Assembly (NCBI RefSeq): GCF_003259615.1
Contig: NZ_QLLR01000012.1
Span: 84,106 to 148,105 of the forward strand
From: Pedobacter cryoconitis
Lineage (GTDB): Bacteria; Bacteroidota; Bacteroidia; Sphingobacteriales; Sphingobacteriaceae
DNA: 64,000 nucleotides
Reading direction: 5' to 3'
In this document: positions 25,072 through 34,221 of the stretch, piece after piece
Position numbering within the stretch: the stretch's first letter is position 1
Layout: each line of letters starts with the position of its first letter
Notes under the pieces: model-generated
Database searches by the model: none
What the model saw: only the letters and a program-made list of their open reading frames with translations
What the model was told of the DNA's origin: nothing
Program-made: the position numbers and the translations under genes

Positions 25072-25974
25072 CTATTTACCTATAAAATCAAACAATAAAA
25101 TCAATTGTACCAGTGGTATATAAAAGAACGAACAGAACATCACTTTACGTGCGCTGTCTATATCCAGTTTTACCAGTAGTTTAAAGGCCAGCAGTGCAAA
25201 AATCACTCCGGCTATGATAGAAACTCCTGCGATGTAATAACCGCCAAATCCAAAGAATGTAGGCAGCAAACTCACAGGTATTAATATTAACGTGCTTAAG
25301 AAAACAAGAAATGCGGTGGTCTTGTCTCTTTTCTTAGTAGGCAGCAATCTGAAGCCTGCTTTTTTATAATCATCATCCAAAACCCATGCAATTGCCCAGA
25401 AATGTGGAAACTGCCATACGAACTGTATCAGGAAAAGAATTCCTGCCACTTCGTAATCTACATGTGTAAAGTTTGTTGTATGGCCCAGTGCAGCTAAATA
25501 ACCGATTAGCGGTGGTAAAGCACCTGGTATTGCGCCAACAAAAACAGCAATCGGAGATTTACGTTTTAAAGGGGTATAAACGAATGCGTACAGCAAGATA
25601 GAAAATACTGATAAAAGCCCTGTTTCCAGATTCAGCTTCCCTAATAACCAGGTACCAAGCATTCCCATGATCAAACCCAGTACTAATCCCTGGCCTGTTG
25701 TCATTCTTCCTGCTGGCATCGGACGATCCATTGTACGGGTCATCAGTTTATCCAGATCCTTTTCTATAATCTCATTGAAGCAGTTTGCTGCAGCAGTTAC
25801 TAAAAACCCACCTGCTACCAGAATCAGCCAGTTTCCCCAGTCAATAGACGGAACCTCACCTCTGGCAACCTGCATCCTTGAACCAATTAAAAAAGTAACT
25901 GACGCAGAAAACACAACCAGAAAAGTAAGTCTGAATTTGATGAGTTTAGATAAATCTGAGAAAAATAATTTCAA
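25072..25974 (-). CDS. ctaB: Protoheme IX farnesyltransferase (heme O synthase)
   Basis: 300 aa UbiA-type prenyltransferase with about nine membrane helices. The first Asp-rich motif is 'NCFNEIIEKDLDKLMTRT' with the following 'RPMPAGR', and the second region is 'WVLDDDYKKAGFRLLP'. It adds farnesyl to heme B to make heme O, the substrate of the heme A synthase encoded 17 bp upstream. Also named cyoE. Confidence 0.93.
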   Translation of the reverse strand: MKLFFSDLSKLIKFRLTFLVVFSASVTFLIGSRMQVARGEVPSIDWGNWLILVAGGFLVTAAANCFNEIIEKDLDKLMTRTMDRPMPAGRMTTGQGLVLGLIMGMLGTWLLGKLNLETGLLSVFSILLYAFVYTPLKRKSPIAVFVGAIPGALPPLIGYLAALGHTTNFTHVDYEVAGILFLIQFVWQFPHFWAIAWVLDDDYKKAGFRLLPTKKRDKTTAFLVFLSTLILIPVSLLPTFFGFGGYYIAGVSIIAGVIFALLAFKLLVKLDIDSARKVMFCSFFYIPLVQLILLFDFIGK

Positions 25975-25991
25975 TTCTATGTGTTTTAATA

Positions 25992-27050
25992 TTATTGATT
26001 ATAAGTACTTGTTCTGTATACCAGCAGATAAAGATAAAACTGGAGCGTAAACAGAACTGTTGAGAACACTAAATGTATCACCTGAGCTGCAGGTGGCAGT
26101 GCAAAGTTAGATAATAATAACCCACTCGCAATTTGTACCATCAGTACGAGTACGATTGAATTTCCCAGTTTCAATTCTGTTGCCTTACCACCAAATTTAT
26201 TCATTACAAACTGGTAGATGAATGCGTTCAGCACCACTACAAAAATTGCCAGATCACGGTGATAAGAGAAGATGTCCCCTATTTTCCCAATCCATGTATG
26301 TCTCTCCTGGTATAACAGGTTCTTTGAAATCTCATCAATAGCTTCCCGGACTTCTGTTCCCAAAACAATCTGCAGAACGCTCAGCACTAAAGAAACCAGG
26401 ATCAGTACTTTTAACCAGAACACTGTAGAAATGACAACAGTCGCTTCTTTATGCAGTGATTGTGCGTAGTAATGGGTATAAACCAATATAGCCAGCATGA
26501 CCAGGGCCAGCAGCATATGAAGGGTGACTACCCAGGCCAGCAAATTGGTGGAAACCACAATTGATCCCAGCCAGGCCTGAAAAACTACCATAAAAAGATT
26601 CAGTATACTTAAAACTATAATCCTTTTAGCTTTACTCTTATACGTAAATGAAAGAACGGTAACTGCAATTAACAGAAAACCTGTAGCTGCTCCGGTAAGG
26701 CGGTTAATGTATTCAGTCCAGGTCTTTGCTGCATTAAATGATTCCGGAACTGTTATACTTTGATCGTGACGGATACTATCTGCCACGTCCTTTTTACCCA
26801 TTTTATCAAGCATCAGCGCAAAACGCTCATTCTTTTTAACCCTGCCAGCTACATATTTCTCTTTATAGTCTTTCGGAAGCTGATCTACCGAGGTTGGCGG
26901 AACATATTGGTCAAAACATTTTGGCCAGTCCGGACAACCCATACCTGATCCCGTACTCCGTACTACTGCACCTGCTAAGATGAGTACTAACGTCACTATT
27001 AAAGTAATCAGGTTTAACCGGATAAATCTCTTTTCAGATTTAGGAACCAT
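25992..27050 (-). CDS. ctaA: Heme A synthase (COX15/CtaA)
   Basis: 352 aa with eight membrane helices. 'GAVVRSTGSGMGCPDWPKCF' holds the conserved Cys pair in the first loop; 'WTEYINRLTGAATGF', 'VVTLHMLLALVMLAILV' and 'VIHLVFSTVLFTLQF' carry the conserved His-bearing helices. It oxidises heme O to heme A for the aa3-type oxidase. It is the first gene of its unit, 85 bp after ctaD, with a terminator in the gap. Confidence 0.92.
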   Translation of the reverse strand: MVPKSEKRFIRLNLITLIVTLVLILAGAVVRSTGSGMGCPDWPKCFDQYVPPTSVDQLPKDYKEKYVAGRVKKNERFALMLDKMGKKDVADSIRHDQSITVPESFNAAKTWTEYINRLTGAATGFLLIAVTVLSFTYKSKAKRIIVLSILNLFMVVFQAWLGSIVVSTNLLAWVVTLHMLLALVMLAILVYTHYYAQSLHKEATVVISTVFWLKVLILVSLVLSVLQIVLGTEVREAIDEISKNLLYQERHTWIGKIGDIFSYHRDLAIFVVVLNAFIYQFVMNKFGGKATELKLGNSIVLVLMVQIASGLLLSNFALPPAAQVIHLVFSTVLFTLQFYLYLLVYRTSTYNQ

Positions 27051-27068
27051 TGGTTTGATTTTAAAAAA

Positions 27069-27114
27069 AATGAGGTTATCGTTCTAAGTAGATACTCAAG
27101 CAGATAACCTCATT
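27069..27114 (-). terminator. Terminator closing the act-cta operon
   Basis: A perfect 12-bp stem (27069-27080 with 27103-27114; AATGAGGTTATC and its complement). On the minus strand the stem is followed by an uninterrupted T8 run. It lies 21 bp beyond the subunit I stop and before ctaA, so the two respiratory units are separately transcribed or attenuated here. Confidence 0.85.
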
Positions 27115-27135
27115 GTATAATTTTAATAAAGGAGA

Positions 27136-29028
27136 TTAATCCAGTATTGCTTTTTCTTTTGCTTGTTTTTCTTCCCACTCTCTCTGGATGCGCTCAGATT
27201 CTGCATTTCCTTCGAAGTCATGCGGCATGTTAGAGCTCATTGTCTGAGAATAAGGAACAGTCTGAGGAATGAAATCTGCTTCAGAACCTGGCTTACTGTA
27301 ATCATATGGCCAACGGTATACTGTAGGGATTTCTCCTGGCCAGTTACCATGGATATGCTCAACTGGTGTAGTCCATTCTAAAGTATTAGATTCCCAAGGG
27401 TTCTGTGTTGCTTTTTTACCTTTGAAAATTGAGTAGAAGAAGTTGAAAAGGAAAGCAACCTGTGCTAATGCTGCAACGATAGCTGCCCATGTTACAAAGA
27501 TGTTTACAGTAACCCATTTCTGCATGAATTCAAATTCAGTGAAAGCATAGTAACGACGTGGTACACCATCTAAACCTAAGAAGTGTAATGGGAAGAATAC
27601 TAAGTAAGCACAGATAAATGTAATCCAGAAGTGAAGGTATCCTAATTTCTCGTTTAACATTCTTCCGAACATTTTTGGATACCAGTGATAAACACCGGCA
27701 AGCATACCAAAGATCGCCGCAGAACCCATTACCAGGTGAAAGTGAGCCACTACGAAGTAAGTATCGTGAAGGTTAATATCTAAAGAGGCATTACCTAAGA
27801 AGATACCAGTTAAACCACCTGAGATAAAGAATGAAACCATACCAATAGCACATAACATTGCAGGTGTGAACCTGATATTACCGCGCCATAGTGTAGCCAG
27901 GTAGTTGAAAGTTTTTACTGCTGAAGGAACAGCGATAATCAGGGTCGTGATCATAAACACACCACCCAGTAATGGGTTCATCCCAGTTACAAACATATGG
28001 TGACCCCATACGATGAAGGAAAGGATAGTAATACCGATTAACGAGTAAACCATCGCATGGTAACCAAAGATTGGTTTTCTTGAATTTACCGAGATAACCT
28101 CTGAAGAGATACCTAAAGCCGGCATAATTACAATATATACCTCAGGGTGACCAAGGAACCAGAATAAATGCTGCCATAAGATTGGAGAACCACCTTCGTT
28201 AGGTAATACCTGAGTACCCATAACAATATCAGATAAATAGAAACTTGTACCGAAACTACGGTCAAAGATCAATAACACAACACCTGCTACTAAAACAGGG
28301 AATGATAAGATACCTAAGATAGCTGTTAATAAGAAAGCCCAGATTGTTAAAGGCATTTTCCAAAGGTCCATACCTTTAGTACGCATGTTTAATACAGTAC
28401 TTACATAGTTGATACCACCCATTAACTGAGAAGCTACAAAAAGAACCATACTGATTAACCATAATGTCATACCCAGTGCTGATCCGGCGATAGCCTTAGG
28501 AAGCGCTGATAATGGCGGATATACTGTCCAGCCTGCACTCGCTGGTCCCGTTTCAATAAAGAATGAGCTCATCATCACTACGCAGGCGATAAAGAATAAC
28601 CAGTATGAAAGCATGTTCATAAATGGTGATGCCATATCCCGTACCCCGAGCTGAAGAGGAATCAGTAAATTACTAAACGTACCGCTCAATCCTGCGGTCA
28701 GTACAAAGAATACCATGATGGTACCGTGTATAGTTACCAGAGCAAGGTAAAAATCAGGTTTGATCCTTCCTCCTTCTGCCCATCTTCCTAAAAATGTTTC
28801 AAGAATAGGGAAACTTTTATCTGGCCAGGCCAGCTGCATACGAAATAAGATAGACAATCCCATTGCAATAACAGCCATAACAATACCAGTTATTAAAAAC
28901 TGCTTAGCGATCATCTTGTGATCCTGGCTAAAGATGTATTTCGTTATGAAAGATTGTTCGTGATGCCCATGATCGTGACCGTCATGGTGATCGTTGTTAT
29001 GTGTATCGTGTAATGTTATAGTTGACAT
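27136..29028 (-). CDS. ctaD: Cytochrome c oxidase subunit I
   Basis: 630 aa with about twelve helices. Heme and CuB ligands are visible: 'TIHGTIMVFF' (heme a His), 'WFLGHPEVYIVIMP' (CuB His and cross-linked Tyr, which is also in the K channel), 'WGHHMFVTG' (CuB His pair) and 'HDTYFVVAHFHLVMG' (heme a3 and a His). It reduces O2 and pumps protons. The N-terminus is unusually His/Asp-rich (HNNDHHDGHDHGHHEQ). It follows subunit II by 20 bp. Confidence 0.95.
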   Translation of the reverse strand: MSTITLHDTHNNDHHDGHDHGHHEQSFITKYIFSQDHKMIAKQFLITGIVMAVIAMGLSILFRMQLAWPDKSFPILETFLGRWAEGGRIKPDFYLALVTIHGTIMVFFVLTAGLSGTFSNLLIPLQLGVRDMASPFMNMLSYWLFFIACVVMMSSFFIETGPASAGWTVYPPLSALPKAIAGSALGMTLWLISMVLFVASQLMGGINYVSTVLNMRTKGMDLWKMPLTIWAFLLTAILGILSFPVLVAGVVLLIFDRSFGTSFYLSDIVMGTQVLPNEGGSPILWQHLFWFLGHPEVYIVIMPALGISSEVISVNSRKPIFGYHAMVYSLIGITILSFIVWGHHMFVTGMNPLLGGVFMITTLIIAVPSAVKTFNYLATLWRGNIRFTPAMLCAIGMVSFFISGGLTGIFLGNASLDINLHDTYFVVAHFHLVMGSAAIFGMLAGVYHWYPKMFGRMLNEKLGYLHFWITFICAYLVFFPLHFLGLDGVPRRYYAFTEFEFMQKWVTVNIFVTWAAIVAALAQVAFLFNFFYSIFKGKKATQNPWESNTLEWTTPVEHIHGNWPGEIPTVYRWPYDYSKPGSEADFIPQTVPYSQTMSSNMPHDFEGNAESERIQREWEEKQAKEKAILD

Positions 29029-29048
29029 AATGCGCTATTCCAGTATAA

Positions 29049-30314
29049 TTATTTTTTTAAAGCCGGTTTATTCATTGCTACAGCAGGAGCACTTGTCGCA
29101 GCTTTAGCTGTACTATCAGCTGGTGCTGCCGCCGCTGGTGCAGCTGCTGGTTCTGGTACGATTGGCAAGTTAAATTGCTTTCTCAAATCGTTATTGATAA
29201 ACTTAGGTTGTTTAACTATCCAGGCATCATATTCAGCCTGAGAAACAACTCTAACAACCTTTTGCATGTTATAGTGACCAGATCCACAGATTTTCGAGCA
29301 ATAGAACAAGAATTTAAATGCTGGATCATTTACTTTAGTCTGCATATCAGCAGTAGTAATTGTTGGTGTGAATTCAAAATAAGAAGTCATACCCGGAACA
29401 GTGTTTAACTGTATCCTGAAATGCGGCATGTAAAAACTGTGCAATACATCTTTACTGGTCAGAATCAATCTTACTGGTTTGTTGACAGGAATAACCATTT
29501 CCTCTGCCATCTGATCATCAAGATTGTCCTTATCATTAAAGTCCATACCCAAACTATTTGTTCCGGTAATCAGTTTATAGTTTTTCTTACCTACAATTTT
29601 ATCAGCTCCCGGATAACGGATAGTCCATGCGAACTGCTGAGAAGTAATCTCAATGCTCAATGGCTTATTATTAGGATCTTCGATTTTGTAGAAAATTGAT
29701 CTCCAGGTAAGGAATCCCATTAATACCAATACAGTAAGCACTAACGCAGGAACAATTGTCCAGATACGCTCCAGTGCATTATTGTGTGGGTAGTAATAAG
29801 CTTTTCTTTTACCAGTATTCTTGTAAAAGTACGAGAACAGGAATAATACAAGGTGTGTTCCGATGAATACGATAGTAGTCAGGATCAGCGTGATGTTAAA
29901 CATCTGGTCAATCTTCTTACCGTGTTCTGAAGCAGCATCAGGAAGAATCATGTTTCCGTGAACCGTATATTCAAAGTAAACTCCGTATAATCCGACGATT
30001 AAGAAAATCACAAAAAGAACACCATTTACTGTATTCCAATTGATACCGGCAGGTTTATCCTGTGCTTCACGTGTCAATTCATATACCCGCATTGCTTTAC
30101 CAACTATCGCTATGAATAAGCAAAGCAGTAAAAATAACAGGGTATAAAATGCTGCCGACTTATAGATCGGGAACATATCAATAGGTTTTTTCGCAGCCGT
30201 AGCGGCAGCACCGGCGGCAGCTTCTTGTGCAAATGCGCTCGTATTTGCAAACACAGTAAGAATTACTGCCAGGGCCGCTATTGTCTTATTGCTTATATAT
30301 TTTCTTAAACTCAT
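29049..30314 (-). CDS. ctaC: Cytochrome c oxidase subunit II
   Basis: 421 aa. Signal peptide (about 1-29), one membrane helix near 55-72, then two helices (about 95-115 and 138-165) and the cupredoxin domain. CuA ligands are seen in 'FYCSKICGSGHYNMQKVV' (C-x3-C-x3-H-x2-M) and the upstream 'DVLHSFYMPHFR' His. 'QFAWTIRYPG' is the Trp region for electron entry. There is no fused cytochrome c domain, so electrons probably come from ActE or ActA. The tail is Ala/Pro-rich. Longer than typical because of the extra N-terminal helix. Confidence 0.93.
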   Translation of the reverse strand: MSLRKYISNKTIAALAVILTVFANTSAFAQEAAAGAAATAAKKPIDMFPIYKSAAFYTLLFLLLCLFIAIVGKAMRVYELTREAQDKPAGINWNTVNGVLFVIFLIVGLYGVYFEYTVHGNMILPDAASEHGKKIDQMFNITLILTTIVFIGTHLVLFLFSYFYKNTGKRKAYYYPHNNALERIWTIVPALVLTVLVLMGFLTWRSIFYKIEDPNNKPLSIEITSQQFAWTIRYPGADKIVGKKNYKLITGTNSLGMDFNDKDNLDDQMAEEMVIPVNKPVRLILTSKDVLHSFYMPHFRIQLNTVPGMTSYFEFTPTITTADMQTKVNDPAFKFLFYCSKICGSGHYNMQKVVRVVSQAEYDAWIVKQPKFINNDLRKQFNLPIVPEPAAAPAAAAPADSTAKAATSAPAVAMNKPALKK

Positions 30315-30377
30315 TTTCTTAAAAGTAGTACGATGTACTTCTACTATAAATTAATGTATATACTCTCTAACCAGTTA

Positions 30378-31592
30378 CTACAAATGGTGATTCAGACTCT
30401 CTTGTAAGAAAGGGTGATTCTTTGCAATTAAAGGTTTCTTACTTAATGAAGATAATACTGTAAAGGTAAACAAGCCTACAAAACCGATTGCTGTACCTAT
30501 TTCAATAATACCAAAGCCATTATGTGATTCTACAGTTCCAGGCATAATCATCTGGTAGTAATCTACCCAGTGACCGCATAATACAATTATACAAACACCC
30601 AGCATGATATTTTCCTGTCTTTTATTATCGCGGTCCATTAACAACAGAACCGGAGCAAGGAAGTTCATCACTAAATTCAAAAAGAACCAGAACTTGTAAA
30701 ACTCAAATCGTTTGTAAAAATACACAGTTTCTTCCGGCATGTTGGCATAATAGATCAACATAAATTGTGCAAACCATACATAAGTCCAGAAAATTGAGAA
30801 CCCGAAGATGAATTGACCTAAGTTATGAAGGTGACTATTGTTAACCCATTGCATATAACCTGCTTTTCTCAACAGGATGATAATTACAGCTATAGTAGCT
30901 AAACTGCTCACCCACATTGCTGCGAAGTTGTACCATCCAAACATAGTAGAGAACCAGTGTGCCTCTAATGACATTACTGTATCAAATGCAAAGATTGGCG
31001 TAGTAAAGCCGTAGATAACTAAAAATATACAAGAGTATTTAAAACTTTTCGTGTATGAATTTAAACCACCTTCTAAATCCTCGTTAGTTGATAACTTAGA
31101 AAGTAAAAGAGCGAAGAAAGAATAGATACTTAAAAATACAACCTGACGTCCTAAGAAGAAAGGTACATTTAAGAAAGCTGATTTTCCATCGATTAATTTA
31201 TCATAGTTGGCAGAAGACGGATCAGTTAAGCCCGGTGCGTTCCAGTGATGATAAAGATTATGTGTATATAGTCCCAGACCAATAACAGCGATCAGGATTA
31301 CTACAGCGATAGGCAATGTTCTTGCCATAGCCTGAGGCACACGTAAGATTGATGCAGACCATCCTGCCTGCGCTACAAACTGAACAGCTAAAAAGAATGC
31401 ACCCGACATACATACACAGGCGAAGTAATAGGCCATAAGTAACAGGTTGGCAAAAGTCCGCTCATGAAGTCCATGATCAGAAAAACCATAAGCAATACTT
31501 GCGATACCAATAACGATCGCCGCTATGCTTAAAGTTTTAGCTTTTCCTGTAAACTCAAACTGCTCATTGAAATTATAATTGTGAGTTCCCAT
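30378..31592 (-). CDS. actF: Alternative complex III subunit ActF
   Basis: 404 aa with about ten membrane helices and no cofactor motif. 'HHWNAPGLTDPSSANYDKLI', 'FLNVPFFLGRQVVFLSIYSFF' and 'WVDYYQMIMPG' match the quinol:cytochrome c oxidoreductase membrane subunit ActF, related to NrfD-like ActC. It is placed between actE and ctaC as in other Bacteroidota. Confidence 0.9.
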   Translation of the reverse strand: MGTHNYNFNEQFEFTGKAKTLSIAAIVIGIASIAYGFSDHGLHERTFANLLLMAYYFACVCMSGAFFLAVQFVAQAGWSASILRVPQAMARTLPIAVVILIAVIGLGLYTHNLYHHWNAPGLTDPSSANYDKLIDGKSAFLNVPFFLGRQVVFLSIYSFFALLLSKLSTNEDLEGGLNSYTKSFKYSCIFLVIYGFTTPIFAFDTVMSLEAHWFSTMFGWYNFAAMWVSSLATIAVIIILLRKAGYMQWVNNSHLHNLGQFIFGFSIFWTYVWFAQFMLIYYANMPEETVYFYKRFEFYKFWFFLNLVMNFLAPVLLLMDRDNKRQENIMLGVCIIVLCGHWVDYYQMIMPGTVESHNGFGIIEIGTAIGFVGLFTFTVLSSLSKKPLIAKNHPFLQESLNHHL

Positions 31593-31606
31593 TTATATCT
31601 GCTTTT

Positions 31607-32194
31607 CTATTGTATTTTTTGTAATTGTTGAACATACATCACAACTTTCCATCTTTGATCTGGAGTAAGCTGAGAGGCATGTGACCCCATGTTATTTAAT
31701 CCGTACATGATAGTATGATAGATTTTACCTTCCGATAAGTCTTTCATCAAGCCACCACGTGATGACGCTGCATCACCATGATAAGCTGGTACACCTGTAA
31801 ATTTCTCAATTTGGACAAGGTGTCCTTTACCATCACCTTTTTCACCGTGACAAGGTCCGCAGAATACAGTAAAGTAATGTTTACCTGACAATAAGTTCTG
31901 TGGTGTCTTAGCTAAAGGGTTGTGCAGATTTAAACCTGCCGCTTCGTAACCTTCTTTGGTGTTTGCGTATTCATACTTCACAAATCCTACAGGGCTTGTA
32001 TTCGCAGGAGGTGTTTGTGCAGTTTGTCCGTTCGCAAAGTTTTTGTTCGGCTGGTCAGGATCGTAAGCAATATGATCATACATATTCCTTGCATATTCCA
32101 AACCTGGATTATTCTTATTCCTGCAAGACGAAAGTGTTGTAACAGCCAGGGCAAGAACAACAAATGAGGCTGCAACTATTTTATTCTTATTCAT
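31607..32194 (-). CDS. actE: Alternative complex III monoheme cytochrome c lipoprotein ActE
   Basis: 195 aa from ATG 32194, chosen because a lipoprotein signal follows directly (lipobox 'TLSSC'); an upstream in-frame ATG at 32215 would precede it by seven residues. One heme c site 'CGPCHG' lies in the C-terminal half, with a Met ligand candidate in 'YGLNNMGSHASQL' before 'RWKVVMYVQQL'. It should pass electrons from ActA/ActB to the oxidase on the periplasmic face. It overlaps the actD stop by 8 bp. Confidence 0.9.
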   Translation of the reverse strand: MNKNKIVAASFVVLALAVTTLSSCRNKNNPGLEYARNMYDHIAYDPDQPNKNFANGQTAQTPPANTSPVGFVKYEYANTKEGYEAAGLNLHNPLAKTPQNLLSGKHYFTVFCGPCHGEKGDGKGHLVQIEKFTGVPAYHGDAASSRGGLMKDLSEGKIYHTIMYGLNNMGSHASQLTPDQRWKVVMYVQQLQKIQ

Positions 32195-32723
32195 AGCTAA
32201 TATACTTCCTTTCATTGTGCTTAACTTCTATAGCACCAGCTTCTTTTAATAGTCCGTCAATTTTACTGTGATCTCCATTTTCCTGAGCATCAACAGCTAT
32301 AATAAATCTATCATCTGTGGCTCTTAAGTCCATTACTCTTGGTGCTCTTCCTGGGAAAAGGTGAGTAGATGCATAATAAGATCCTACTAATCCAAATGCA
32401 CAGAATAAAATAGTTACCTCAAACATAATCGGAATAAAATCCGGTAATGCGAAAGCTGGTTTACCACCAATATTATGTCTCCAGTCTACTACCGAGGTAA
32501 GATAGATCAGGGCAAATGCTGAAACCGTTCCTGTTATCCCGCAGAAAAATGCAAGGATATCCAATCTTGATCTTTTAATTCCTAGTTTGGCTTCGATGCC
32601 GTGGATAGGCATAGGCGTATAAACATCATGGATCTTAATGTTGTTCTCCTGTAACTTTTCGATGCCATGCATCATTTCGTCAGGATCGCCAAAACTGCCT
32701 AAAATATATTTGATATTACTCAT
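32187..32723 (-). CDS. actD: Alternative complex III subunit ActD (DUF3341)
   Basis: 178 aa. A short cytoplasmic N-terminal domain ('LGSFGDPDEMMHGIEKLQEN'), two membrane helices (about 56-80 and 96-118) and a C-terminal ferredoxin-like domain ('DRFIIAVDAQENGDHSKIDGLLKEAGA') match DUF3341/ActD, a structural membrane subunit of ACIII. It begins 2 bp after actC. Confidence 0.9.
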   Translation of the reverse strand: MSNIKYILGSFGDPDEMMHGIEKLQENNIKIHDVYTPMPIHGIEAKLGIKRSRLDILAFFCGITGTVSAFALIYLTSVVDWRHNIGGKPAFALPDFIPIMFEVTILFCAFGLVGSYYASTHLFPGRAPRVMDLRATDDRFIIAVDAQENGDHSKIDGLLKEAGAIEVKHNERKYISYE

Positions 32724-32725
32724 TG

Positions 32726-34198
32726 TTATATTTTTGCGTATTCTTCTTGTTTAACACTATCAAATTTCTCTAAAGACTCTACATATTCCTTAACGTGAGC
32801 TTTGTCCAAATGACCTTCTTTAATCTGTGCAAGTTTAGCTTGCTCACTTGATGTTTTAAGTAATAGTTTTACCTCAGCAATTGCAATTGAAGGCAGAACT
32901 CTTAAGAACAACAGGAATAAAGTAAAGAATACCCCGATTGAACCTACAAAGACACTTACATCTACCCATGTAGGATAGAACATCGCCCAACTTGATGGAA
33001 GGTAATCACGGTGTAATGAGGTTACGATAATTACGAAACGCTCAAACCACATACCGATGTTTACCACGATAGATAAGATCCATGTTGCAGGAATACTCAA
33101 ACGGATTTTCTTGAACCACAGTAACTGCGGAGAAATTACGTTACAAGTCATCATCATCCAGTATGCCCACCAGTACGGACCAGTTGAACGGTTGATGAAT
33201 GCGTATGCTTCATATTCTGAACCTGAATACCAGGCAATAAAAAACTCAGTGATGTAAGCCACACCTACGATTGATCCTGTAAGAATGATGATTTTGTTCA
33301 TCGATTCAATGTGGAACATGGTGATGTAGTTTTCAAGACCCAATACTTTACGGGCAACCAGTAATAAGGTTAACACCATGGCGAAACCAGAGAAGATCGC
33401 ACCAGCCACAAAGTATGGAGGGAAGATTGTAGTGTGCCATCCCGGAATAACCGAGGTTGCAAAGTCCATCGATACAATTGTGTGTACCGAAAGTACCAGT
33501 GGTGTAGAGATACCGGCAAGGATCAGAGACACAGTCTCAAAACGCTGCCATGTTTTAACGTTACCGCTCCATCCGAAAGAGAAGATAGAATAAATTCTGC
33601 GGCGTACACCTGTTGCACGGTCACGGATAGTAGCAATATCTGGTAATAAACCTGTATACCAGAATAATAAGGATACAGAGAAGTAAGTAGAGATCGCAAA
33701 CATATCCCACACCAGCGGTGAGTTAAAGTTTACCCAGAGTGAACCGAACTGATTCGGTAAAGGTAATACCCAGTAAGCTAACCAAGGTCTTCCCATGTGG
33801 GATACAACATACGTTGCGGCACAGATAACGGCGAAAATCGTCATCGCCTCTGCCGACCTGTTAATGGAGTTACGCCAGTTTTGACGGAAGAGTAATAATA
33901 CCGCTGAAATCAATGTTCCTGCGTGACCAATACCTACCCACCATACGAAACCGGTGATATCCCATGCCCATCCTACAGTTTTGTTCAGACCCCATGATCC
34001 GATACCGTTCCAGAAAGTATAACTTACTGCAACTAACCATAAGGTCGCTCCCATCAGGGAAACTATAAAACCTATCCACCAGGCCCTGTTGGGCTTATTC
34101 TCAACTGGCATTAAGATATCATCCGTAATTTTTGCATACGTGATATCATTGCCGGTGATTAGTGGTTCTCTTAATATTGATTCGTTATGTCCTGACAT
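32726..34198 (-). CDS. actC: Alternative complex III NrfD-like quinol subunit ActC
   Basis: 490 aa NrfD/PsrC-type protein with ten membrane helices. 'DITGFVWWVGIGHAGTLISAVLLL', 'FGSLWVNFNSPLVWDMFAISTYF', 'VHTIVSMDFATSVIPGWHTT' and 'MWFERFVIIVTSLHRDY' are the conserved ACIII NrfD motifs; the buried His and Asp residues form the proposed menaquinol site. It lies between actB and actD. Confidence 0.93.
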   Translation of the reverse strand: MSGHNESILREPLITGNDITYAKITDDILMPVENKPNRAWWIGFIVSLMGATLWLVAVSYTFWNGIGSWGLNKTVGWAWDITGFVWWVGIGHAGTLISAVLLLFRQNWRNSINRSAEAMTIFAVICAATYVVSHMGRPWLAYWVLPLPNQFGSLWVNFNSPLVWDMFAISTYFSVSLLFWYTGLLPDIATIRDRATGVRRRIYSIFSFGWSGNVKTWQRFETVSLILAGISTPLVLSVHTIVSMDFATSVIPGWHTTIFPPYFVAGAIFSGFAMVLTLLLVARKVLGLENYITMFHIESMNKIIILTGSIVGVAYITEFFIAWYSGSEYEAYAFINRSTGPYWWAYWMMMTCNVISPQLLWFKKIRLSIPATWILSIVVNIGMWFERFVIIVTSLHRDYLPSSWAMFYPTWVDVSVFVGSIGVFFTLFLLFLRVLPSIAIAEVKLLLKTSSEQAKLAQIKEGHLDKAHVKEYVESLEKFDSVKQEEYAKI

Positions 34199-34221
34199 AA
34201 TGTGTTTTCTTTAATATCAGC

